The position numbers were made by a program, and so were the translations under genes. The notes beneath the pieces are model-generated. The model was not told the DNA's origin. It was given only the letters and a program-made list of their open reading frames with translations, and ran no database searches. This document shows, one piece after another, positions 10,162 to 21,200 of a stretch of DNA of 64,000 nt (position 1 is its first letter; each line of letters begins with the position of its first letter). Origin of the DNA: Bolinopsis microptera (Eukaryota; Ctenophora; Tentaculata; Lobata; Bolinopsidae); the NCBI RefSeq assembly GCF_026151205.1, contig NC_087079.1:4049230-4113229 (forward strand). Direction: 5' to 3'.

Positions 10162-12425
10162 ATGATCAGACAATCTATAAATCGGCTTCAGCCGAGATCT
10201 ACTTTAAAATGTTGCCGTGTTTTACCAAGGACAGCTAAGCCATGTATAAGGATGTTTGCTACCAAACCATATCCGTTAAACAGGTCAAGACAACTTCTCA
10301 AGTATACAATCGATTTTTTGAAAGTCAATCTTACTGTTATTTGGACTCCTCTAAAGTCTTTTGGTTACCTGGGTGGAGCTTATGGAGTGTTTTGTGTCGG
10401 ATACTCAACTTTATCACCATCTGAGTGGAATCTCTCAGATCACAATGTTATGTTAACTGGAATTGTTCGCTTTGTTAGAACTGTCTCAAACGCTGCTTTA
10501 ATCATGGCTGTTTACAAATATTCATATTGGGGCGTGGTGAAACCGGAACAACCTGATGAAAACCCGTTTGGTAAACCAAATGGGAAAAATGTCGAGGAAG
10601 TTGAGCTGACACCAGAACAGCAGAAGTACAAAGAAATTCAACACAAGTTTTGGGAATTCGCAGCTAATCGTATTGCTAATGTTATGCTAGTTAACGGTGG
10701 ATCTTACATCAAAATTGGTCAGGGTATGGCTACTTATTCATCTATGTTGCCTCAAGAGTTTGCTGCGGCATTGAAACCTTTATTGAGCAATATCTTTGAG
10801 AGGCAAAGTGGTGAAATAGAATACATGTTTGTAGAAGATCTTGGTGCACAACCAGAGAAACTCTTTGCAAATTTCAAACGGGACCCTATAGCAGGGGCTT
10901 CTATTGCCCAGGTTTTTCTGGGACAGACTCATTGTGGAAAGAAGGTTGCTATTAAAGTTCAGTATTTTGATATCGCTAAAAGGTTCAAGATGGACAAAGG
11001 AACTTGTCTTTTTCTTTTACGAGTATTAGATTGGTTTATTCCTGGTATCCCCTTCCTGAATGTCATGCCTCATGTTTTTGATAGTCTTAAAAAAGAATTA
11101 GATTTTGTTACAGAAGGCAGGAATTCTGATTCATGTAAGAATGAACTGAAAGATTTGGATTTTATGTACGTTCCTGCAGTTCATTGGAAACTGACCAGCA
11201 AGCGAATTTTAACAATGGACTTTGCTGAAGGAATCAGTTTGACTGATGCTGAGAAAATTAAAGCTGCTGGCTTTGATACTAAAGAAATCATGACCAAGGT
11301 TATTCGAATATTCTCAGAACAAATTTTCAGAACTGGAAATATTCATAGTGATCCTCATCCGGGAAACCTAATGGTTAGAAAAAATCACCGAACTGGAAAA
11401 ACAGAGATAGTGGTGATTGATCACGGGCTGTATGAGCACCTGCCAACGGAGTATCGACAAGCATTTGCCTCCTTCTGGCACTCTGTAATCATTGATGACC
11501 ATGATGAAGTTCAAAGTAGTGGTAAAATACTTGGGCTAAATTTTCCTGACATGATGGCCACCCTTTTGTTTTTCCAACCCTACGGTAAAATGAAGGAGTT
11601 GGGTTTCGGAGGGATGCATGGTGAGCGTAGAAAGAAGGTGATAGACATGAATGAAGAAGAAAAGGAACAAATGGAGTTAATACGGCACATGGCACATGAT
11701 ACTCTTGACACCTTACCAAAGGAACTAGCTCTTGTCTTCAGAAACCTCCGTCTTATCCAGGTATTGCATATTTTACATAGTTTCCCCCTTCTCAGTTTAA
11801 AAAAGTAAGTTGTGACTTACCACATCTTACAAGCCATAAGTGTGCCATGTTCCTCAACTCTGCCAGTATTTCGGGAGGACTAGCATCTTTAAACTTAATT
11901 AATGCAACTCGTTCCTCAAATTCGAAATCAAGAAAAACATTTGACAACCAGTTTTCTAATTCTAATCCTGAATCACGCCATCAGGGAATAAACTTATCGT
12001 TTGGGGTACCAATAAACAGAGTAAGACTCATGGCAGAAGTGGCCGTTAAGAACTCGAAAAAGGATGAAGATTTCTTCACAAATCTTCAATCACGGGTAAG
12101 CTGAACATTTTATACTGCAGACATTATTAAGCTTAAATCTACAAGCAAAGTTTCATCGTACATTTTAATTTCATACATTTAATTGCTTTATCGTCGGTCT
12201 AGCAACATTTTATTTTGAACACAATCTACCTAGATACAATAATAGGAAAACATAACGAATCTACTGATAATCGTTACTTTCCAGGTGAAGTTTGAGTGGC
12301 ATTTCTTTGTGTTGGACCTGAGGAACAGACTAATAGCCTGGGCACTGTGGCTGTATAGCTGCTTTGCTAAACGAGAAGAGGGAGCTGTCGATGTGTCACA
12401 AGCAGCTTTGTTTCTTAAAGCGTGA
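10162..12425 (+). CDS. ADCK5: ADCK5-like mitochondrial UbiB-family atypical kinase, three exons
   Basis: Exons 10162-11760, 11985-12095 and 12285-12425 join in phase 0 to give about 616 aa, close to animal ADCK5 (about 580). The first 40 residues are rich in Arg and lack acidic residues, as in a mitochondrial presequence. UbiB signatures are complete: the KIGQG motif (family KxGQ), an Ala-rich GASIAQV nucleotide loop, VAIKVQ with the lysine, the ExD-type ELDFVTEGRN motif, SDPHPGN with the catalytic Asp, and VIDHGLY, the DFG equivalent. ADCK5 rather than ADCK1 is favoured by SKRILTMDF, EQIFRTG and the C-terminal INLSFGVPINR. The family is linked to coenzyme Q and lipid homeostasis; the substrate is not known. 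The open frame continuing past 11760 reads into intron 1. Confidence 0.88.
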
Positions 12426-13202
12426 ACATGGGCTTTCAGATTTTAAACAACTTAGATCTACTCGTCAGATGAAACACACAACTGGTTCTATTTAGTTTTT
12501 CAATCATGTGCAAACTTGTAAATACTTGAGCTCTAGTATTTTTGTAACAGTTTACTTTCGTTACATGGACTTACTGATTAGAAATTTGTTTTATTAGCTC
12601 TATTGAAGGGCTTAACATGTGGAAATTTATTGATTTCCGGTTAAGACTATTTCGTGATCATAATGAAATCAGGGAGTATTATTTAAGTACATTGATAAGT
12701 GACCCAATGTTCAGCTGAATCAATTGTAGACCCTCACTCTCAGATATATTATTTGTAATTTTTAATTGTTATTAATTCCAGTTCTTTTAGTATTGCAGTA
12801 GGGTAATTGTTATTAAATTATGAAAGATAAAGGAGATGTTGAAAAGTAAGTTTTGATATGAGTTTATATGCCCTGAAATTTCTTAACGCAACATTATTGA
12901 TTATTGAAAGTTATCATCCAACTAAATATTCCTGAATCCTGACAACGCGAATTTCATATCCTTTACTAATATAACTATAAGTTTGTTTGCTAATGTTCGG
13001 TTATTGCCTTTGTAAATATCATTATAATGAAGCTCGTTTTGAATGTCGATTTATTTAATGCTTTCTACTAACCTGCTAACCTAGTAACTACTTCGATCCA
13101 CTTGAAAATGTATTATATTTATATTGTTCACTGTATCACATCTACTGAAAATCTTCCAATATTAATAATCTCCAAACTAATCTCTAATTATTCAGTGCCA
13201 CG
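12426..13202. other. Intergenic sequence, no gene seen
   Basis: AT-rich sequence between ADCK5 and the sulfotransferase gene; it probably contains the ADCK5 3' UTR and the sulfotransferase promoter, but no motif was clear. Confidence 0.4.
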
Positions 13203-14549
13203 ATGTCATTAGCTAAGGTAATTCAACGAATCAAAAAAGAATGGCAGATCATAGTAACAATCTTAGGAATCTACATATTTTACTACACGCTCACCTCAAT
13301 AAACTGGCCCAAAGCTCAGCGTCGTCTGAAATCAGACATTGATCCTGAAGTCCCAATAAAAACTGACTCATGGATCTACAACCCTGGGAAGGTCTATCCA
13401 CCTGAATGGTATGCAATACCCAAAAAACCAGACCCACAATGCAAGCCCAAACACAATCTACACTTCCTGCGAACACACCAAACCGGGACATCATCCATAA
13501 CGAACATTTTCTATAGATACGGTCAGGAACATGACCTGAAGTTTGTGATGAACGCTCTGAAACTCAACCTGAACTACCCGGGTAGGATTAACATGCACTA
13601 CTTAGAATCTGTGAAGCCTCCTCAGGGTTACAGTATCTTGTGCCAGTATTCCAGATTCCACAAGATGGATGCCCTGAGGATAATGCCGGATGGGACTATT
13701 TTTACCACCCTGCTTCGCCATCCTGTTGATCAGTTTCTGTCAGTGTTCCATAACCATGGCATCAAGGAAGAGATAAGAAATCTTCAACCCCATCATAATC
13801 CATATGAGGAGTTCTTTAGGAATCCTAAGAAAATATCCATGATGGCATCAGATGCTGTGTTTCACCTTATACAGAACAGCATGAGTTTTGACCTGGGGTT
13901 GAACCCTCTTCAGTTTCCCAACGAAACTGCTGTTGATGAGCTGATAAAAAAGGTTGATGAAGATTTTCATCTTGTCATTATCATAGAAATGTTAGACGAG
14001 TGTTTGGTTCTACTCAGACGACTCATGTGCTGGGACCTGAAACACATGATATACGTGAAACTCTCTGTAAACAACGAATACAGCAACGGGATAAAACCTG
14101 AAATACGGGAGAAGATTCTTGATTGGAATTCTGTCGATAAGAAACTCTACGACCACTTCTACAAGAAGCTGCAAAGAATCATATCCGAACAAGACGAAGA
14201 TTACCACAAAGAAGTTGCTATGCTAAAAAAGATCAACGCTGAATTTTGGCGGGAATGCTACAGCAACGTGTTACCAGTATTTGATGGCAACAAGATAGGC
14301 TACACACTGCAGGATACACATTCCGACAACAGGACCTGCAAGACCCTAGCTACTGATGACGTCACTCAGACCCACGTGATCGGGTTGAAGCAGTTTAAAG
14401 ACACTCTTCCTCCGTCAGACATTCTCATGGTCAGGAACCACATGCAGAACCTGGGTAAGTTTAACCCGGCTATGTTGAAGTGGGGTGATGTTTATAACGC
14501 ATTGGATCCTGATGATGCATATTATAAGTCTCCGTTCGATGAGTTGTAG
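13203..14549 (+). CDS. Galactose 3-O-sulfotransferase family protein, 448 aa
   Basis: A Golgi type II membrane enzyme family that transfers sulfate from PAPS to galactose residues of glycolipids and glycoproteins. A short cytosolic tail is followed by one membrane anchor at about residues 16-34 and a luminal domain. The 5'-phosphosulfate loop reads FLRTHQTGTSS and is followed by NIFYRYGQ; the 3'-phosphate motif is TLLRHPVDQFLSVFHN; the EMLDECLVLLRRLMCWDL block is the conserved GAL3ST C-terminal signature. In vertebrate members the loop is KTHKT; here both lysines are replaced (Arg and Gln). The length fits the family (about 420-480 aa). It is encoded by one exon. The exact acceptor sugar cannot be told from sequence. 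The gene lies immediately left of the segmental duplication. Confidence 0.88.
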   Translation: MSLAKVIQRIKKEWQIIVTILGIYIFYYTLTSINWPKAQRRLKSDIDPEVPIKTDSWIYNPGKVYPPEWYAIPKKPDPQCKPKHNLHFLRTHQTGTSSITNIFYRYGQEHDLKFVMNALKLNLNYPGRINMHYLESVKPPQGYSILCQYSRFHKMDALRIMPDGTIFTTLLRHPVDQFLSVFHNHGIKEEIRNLQPHHNPYEEFFRNPKKISMMASDAVFHLIQNSMSFDLGLNPLQFPNETAVDELIKKVDEDFHLVIIIEMLDECLVLLRRLMCWDLKHMIYVKLSVNNEYSNGIKPEIREKILDWNSVDKKLYDHFYKKLQRIISEQDEDYHKEVAMLKKINAEFWRECYSNVLPVFDGNKIGYTLQDTHSDNRTCKTLATDDVTQTHVIGLKQFKDTLPPSDILMVRNHMQNLGKFNPAMLKWGDVYNALDPDDAYYKSPFDEL

Positions 14550-15214
14550 GTGCAGGTGATGACTAACTCGACTTAGGGTGGCTTCAATGTCCGAGCAGAT
14601 ATGATGTTTCTCCAGATCTGTCTATCCAGCATGAGTTTGTTTATCTCCTTGCTGTTTCCCTCCGCAGAATGTCAATATACGTGAGGTGTAGTCTTCCCCT
14701 ACGCTGATGGCCGTGAAGGGGTTCCCAGGAGAAGCTGATGGATCAGAAATTCAGGTGATATCAGACTGTTTTTTATCCTGCTGTGCAGTGCGCATGATGT
14801 TCAACATGTTTTCATAGTAATATTGTATTTTAGTGCTGTTGATCGTTTTTTTATTGAAATACATGTGCCGCCTATTTGTTACAGATTTGTTTCATGATGC
14901 GAATTATAATACTCAATTAATTTCATATTATATGATTATATTTTCGGTATCAAAAATTTGACGGCCATAATGCTTAAAATCATAATATTTATCGTTTTTA
15001 TTTGCAGACTTACAATATAATGGATGCATCAATTATTATTTTCGTTTAGTACGGTTTTATCATTTTACTGTGGTGTTCAACTCGTATAATAAAAAAAAAA
15101 GAATTTACGTCAGTATAAAACATGCAGTAATTTACAGTAATGTATATTTAATCTTTTGTACTTAAATAATATTTTGTTAAGTTACTGACCCCACTATCAA
15201 GGTATACAGAGAGA
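14550..15214. other. 3' flank of the sulfotransferase and left end of duplication unit A
   Basis: No ORF. Homology to the sequence at about 33,525 onward begins at about 14,871 (GCCTATTTGTTACAG), so the left border of the segmental duplication falls here. The last 340 bp form the promoter and 5' region of SRRD copy A. Confidence 0.6.
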
Positions 15215-18200
15215 ATGGAAACTGATGGATTTGTATTGGTTAAACCTTCAAGAAAACGCAGGATCAAATCAAAGAAGTGTCCAGTGTTACCAGTAAATAA
15301 TGTTGATGATGAGTGGGATCATCCTCTGGATCTTACTAGTGTTATAAAGCAGGTCTTTACTGAGGGTGAGTGTTATTTTGCAGTTATTTTGCAGTTATTT
15401 TGCAGTTATTTTGCAGTTATTTTGCAGTTATTTTGCAGTTATTTTGCAGTTATTTTGCAGTTATTTTGCAGTTATTTTGCAGTTATTTTGCAGTTATTTT
15501 GCAGTTATTTTGCAGTTATTTTACAGTTATTTTGAAGTTATTTTGCAGTTATTTTACAGTTATTTTGAATCTAAGTAAACTATAGGTAAAAATATAATAT
15601 TAATCATAAGCTAAAATTTACTAATCTTTGTATTCTAAATGGGGAAAAAGAAGAAACATTGTCAGTCAGTCGAGAAAATTGTCAGTCAGGCTATGTGGCA
15701 GCTTTGTAGATGTTGTGACTATGCTAGTAGTGGTCCCAGGCTTGCGACTGGAATTGCGGTGTTAAATCGATTTAATGGTACCAACGATCCACCTCCCACT
15801 TGTTGTTTGGTACTTAGCATTAATAGTGTTAGCTGTAGCCATTTATAGCAAGAATCTTAAAACTAAAGGGGATGACAAGGAAAAGAGGAAGGAAAAAGAA
15901 TAACGGGACAAACAATTAATTAAAGTATTTATAGGAGCATTAGATATTGTAATTACAAGCTTCAATAATAAATCACTGACTTAAACTTCTAATTAAAATG
16001 ACACTTGGTACGCTCGCCCATTTTCACTGGTCAGTCTGAACTTCGGTTTAGCACGTTGTACACTTATTCACCTAAGTTTCAGAATTTGTTCAGTTTAGCA
16101 GAGTTAGTACCCGTGTTTCAATAAATCAAAAGATATCAGGGGAGTTCTTTAATAATGTTACGGTCATCTAGAATACCGAACTTCCTGAAAACGTTATCAT
16201 ATTTCCTCAGACAACGTTTAATGCCTTTAATCAGTCTATCACGGCTATATCCTCTATCAATTAGAATTTTGAATATTTTGTGAAGATGGGAGGTAAAGAT
16301 ATCCAATCTAGTGCTAACATTACCATATCTAAGAACTTGACTTGAAAAAACGTTGTAGCCAACCTCGGTTGGGATGTTACTGTGAGGAAATGTAAGGGAT
16401 ACAACATGAAAATTAAAATCATCAGTTTTGTTATACACTGATATTTCTAGTCCTTCTGTGGAAATATTAATATTTAAATCAAGGTAGTTAATGATTTTAT
16501 TATTGGAACCAGCTCGCTCCATCTCCAATGAATTAGGATAAATATCTTTAATCAATTTATGAAAGTAAAGGTAGTTAATAATAGATAAATCGTCAACATA
16601 TCGTTTATTATTGGATAATATCTTTGCTAATCCCATTTTCTTTTCCTGAAGTAAACGTTTCATATAATTAAATTCCTTTTTGCCAACAGTGAGATCAGCT
16701 ATAGGGGAACTTGAATTTCCACCCATAGGAATACCCTTGGTTTGTATGAATACAATCCCACCGAAGACGACATAAGTGTTATAAATAATAAATTGAACAG
16801 CCTCTTTTAGGTCATCTTGACTAAAGCAGGCATGACAATCATAGGTTTTATTGGAAAAGAAACATGTATTACTGTCTCTTTTAGAAATACAAATATATCT
16901 ATTACGGTCTGAAAATATTAAATCAACAACTTCATTAATCATATTCTCTACTTCAATCAAGTCTAATCTGGTATAAAGAGTAGTAAAATCATATACTTGT
17001 ATATTATAAACATCGCTATTTTTGATAGCTTCAAGGAATTCACTTGAGGAATCTATGCTCCAAAACATGTTTATACCGCTGTTGTTGTAGATTGCCTCGC
17101 AGTATTTCTTGAAGTATTTCCTCAAAAGTTTCAGACAACAGTTAACTTGGACGTTAAGTTGTTTCGTAACGCAAAAACGGGCACCTGCAATGAACCTCGC
17201 CTTGTAAGGGTTCTTATGAAGCTTAGGGTTCCAGAAGATGCGTGCTAGTCGCAAGTTTTTATCTTCAACTTGTACATTAAATCTCTCCTTTAGACTCTCA
17301 GATATTTTATTGACATAATGAGTCTCGTCTTCGCTACAGGGTTTATATGTATCATTACCTATACATTCTAGAGTATTAGGATCAAAACCCATTTCATTGA
17401 CAAGAGTTTTTACATAAAACTTTTTACAAATAAATGAAAAATTACCAGAAGCTTTGTCGATACTACAAATAATGTATTTACTTTTCAGCAATTTAAGACT
17501 TCTTTTAACATCATCTTTTTCCAGTGTGTTTTCTTTTATTTCAAATGTTTCAGGAAAGTTTTTCTTGTAATATTCAATACGATTGGAAACTATTGATAAC
17601 ACTTTTTCCTTCCAATCGCTGAACTTTACTTCTTTTTGACAGTACTTTCTACTTTTTGATTTTATAAATTTATCGACAGCTTCGGTAACTGACATATATA
17701 TCTCATCTGGAGATTTAAATGTGGGAATTCTGTATTTACAACCGTAGGAAAGTACTTCCCTAAGTTCAACATTATCAACAATATCTAAATTACCAGTAAC
17801 TACATGTCCATGAGGAGGATAATTGAAAGGGGAGGAGTGACAATCGCATGGACTACCTAAAATAGATTTAATATCAGAAATAGAAAGTTTCTTTAAGAAT
17901 GAAGCATAGTTACAAATAGAAAGACTTATAGGATCATTATACTCATAATAAATCTGTAATGGTGTAAAAGACTGAATCAAAATGGGAAGCAAATCAATGA
18001 CTGAAGTGTCAGAGAAAATAGATTTTAGGTTAAGATTATCAATGAATTTGCAATTAAATGGAACAATTATAAATTCTCTATTACTGGATTCAGATTTGTT
18101 CTGATGGTATTTGGGGGAAAATGTTGAACAGAAAGAGGAACATACGTTGTAAATCAATCCTGAATTATTTTGACTCAAAGAGTAGAGAGTGTCTAAATCT

Positions 18201-21200
18201 GATAAGCTATAACATTTTAATGTTTTGTATATGGAATGTTCTGAAGAGATGTTATCTTTCAGCCTGTTAATATCAGACTCTATGGTATCCAGAGACTTCT
18301 TAGGCTGAACTTTCTTCTTTCCATTCCCTCTGCCACGTTTGTATCGAGCAATCTGTCCACTAAAATAATTCATAACCCGATCTTGGGAGATGTTGCCCGT
18401 TCCTTTCTTCTTGTCATTAAGACCAAGAGGGAATGCTGTCCCAAGCTTCTCAATCCAGTAATCCTCCAGGAGAAGTAAATCATTTTTGACATCGGTGGAC
18501 ATGTCAGAATCAACATAATCTACAATCTGTATGGAAGCATCTGAGAAGACGTGACCAGGAATATTAAAATGTTCATATAAAAATGTGGATGATTTGGCTT
18601 TGACACAATTTCTGTGGCCATTGACTCTTTTATGAAGTGGTTGAGTTGTTTCTCCAACATATTGTTTTTTACAGGTAGAACAGGTAATAACATAAATAAC
18701 ATTATTAGTTTTACAATTAAATATAAAATTTGTATGTCCAAAGATAAAATCATTATTAAAAGTACTGCTCCTAAATGTATTAACAGGATTAAAACTGTTG
18801 CAAGTGAGACAACCTCTACCATTGCAACATCTAAAAGTGCTAGAAAAGACATTACTAGGGGTTACCCATTTATTCAAGGATTTTGAGAAAAATTTACCAT
18901 TACGTTTAAGTCAAGAAGGTAACATCATCCCTTTCGGCGTTTCCGCCTAGACCCAACGACTCGAGATAGGCCAAGGACAACGGGTCGGACATCAACCTAT
19001 TGTCATGGGGCTGCCATGATTGGGCGGGCGTTAGATGTCATGAACCTAAATAGTTCTCCCACCGACGCAGTGTAGCCTGGCGAGATTCTTCGCGACCATA
19101 AAAATCTCTTAGAACCGGATCTTGCACTGCCGCTGTTTCTCGTACCGTAGCATGGCGGACAGCTCACGCCAGAAAATGAAATAAACAGGTAAATACAGGA
19201 TAAATCAGGAGATGTATGTACAACAACAAGACTTCAAGGAGGGCGCCCAAGAAAACAAAGATCAACCAAATCTCGGAACCAATGGCCGGGAGAGATATAA
19301 ATGTAATTATAGAGCAATATCAAGAAAAGCTATCAATTATGTATCCAACGGGGCGGAAGAACCGACCACCAGTACTTGATACCATGATACGGACGTAATC
19401 TAAGTAAACTATAGGTAAAAATATAATATTAATCATAAGCTAAAATTTACTAATCTTTGTATTCTAAATGGGGAAAAAGAAGAAACATTGTCAGTCAGTC
19501 GAGAAAATTGTCAGTCAGGCTATGTGGCAGCTTTGTAGATGTTGTGACTATGCTAGTAGTGGTCCCAGGCTTGCGACTGGAATTGCGGTGTTAAATCGAT
19601 TTAATGGTACCAACGATCCACCTCCCACTTGTTGTTTGGTACTTAGCATTAATAGTGTTAGCTGTAGCCATTTATAGCAAGAATCTTAAAACTAAAGGGG
19701 ATGACAAGGAAAAGAGGAAGGAAAAAGAATAACGGGACAAACAATTAATTAAAGTATTTATAGGAGCATTAGATATTGTAATTACAAGCTTCAATAATAA
19801 ATCACTGACTAAAACTTCTAATTAAAATGACACTTGGTACGCTCGCCCATTTTCACTGGTCAGTCTGAACTTCGGTTTAGCACGTTGTACACTTATTCAC
19901 CTAAGTTTCAGAATTTGTTCAGTTTAGCAGAGTTAGTACCCGTGTTTCAATAAATCAAAAGATATCAGGGGAGTTCTTTAATAATGTTACGGTCATCTAG
20001 AATACCGAACTTCCTGAAAACGTTATCATATTTCCTCAGACAACGTTTAATGCCTTTAATCAGTCTATCACGGCTATATCCTCTATCAATTAGAATTTTG
20101 AATATTTTGTGAAGATGGGAGGTAAAGATATCCAATCTAGTGCTAACATTACCATATCTAAGAACTTGACTTGAAAAAACGTTGTAGCCAACCTCGGTTG
20201 GGATGTTACTGTGAGGAAATGTAAGGGATACAACATGAAAATTAAAATCATCAGTTTTGTTATACACTGATATTTCTAGTCCTTCTGTGGAAATATTAAT
20301 ATTTAAATCAAGGTAGTTAATGATTTTATTATTGGAACCAGCTCGCTCCATCTCCAATGAATTAGGATAAATATTAAAAGTTATTTTGCAGTTATTTTAC
20401 AGTTATTTTGCAGTTATTTTGCAGTTATTTTGCAGTTATTTTGCAGTTATTTTGCAGTTATTTTACAGTTATTTTGCAGTTATTTTGCAGTTATTTTACA
20501 GTTATTTTACAGTTATTTTGCAGTTATTTTGCAGTTATTTTACAGTTATTTTGCAGTTATTTTGCAGTTATTTTACAGTTATTTTGCAGTTATTTTGCAG
20601 TTATTTTGCAGTTATTTTACAGTTATTTTGCAGTTATTTTGCAGTTATTTTGCAGTTATTTTACAGTTATTTTGAAGTTATTTTGCAGTTATTTTACAGT
20701 TATTTTGAAGTTATTTTGCAGTTATTTTACAGTTATTTTGCAGTTATTTTGCAGTTATTTTGCAGTTATTTTGCAGTTATTTTACAGTTATTTTGCAGTT
20801 ATTTTGCAGTTATTTTACAGTTATTTTACAGTTATTTTGCAGTTATTTTGCAGTTATTTTACAGTTATTTTGCAGTTATTTTGCAGTTATTTTACAGTTA
20901 TTTTGCAGTTATTTTGCAGTTATTTTACAGTTATTTTGCAGTTATTTTGCAGTTATTTTGCAGTTATTTTACAGTTATTTTGCAGTTATTTTGCAGTTAT
21001 TTTACAGTTATTTTACAGTTATTTTGCAGTTATTTTGAAGTTATTTTGCAGTTATTTTACAGTTATTTTGCAGTTATTTTGCAGTTATTTTGCAGTTATT
21101 TTGAAGTTATTTTGCAGTTATTTTACAGTTATTTTGCAGTTATTTTGCAGTTATTTTGCAGTTATTTTGAAGTTATTTTGCAGTTATTTTGCAGTTATTT

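Noticed and set aside
18878-19398. Possible hammerhead ribozyme in the 5' region of the Penelope-like element
   Set aside because: A GGCG-GAAA-CGCC hairpin followed by GAAA occurs on the minus strand near 18,940, but the conserved CTGANGA box is absent (the bases read GGGTCTA), so the core is not supported.
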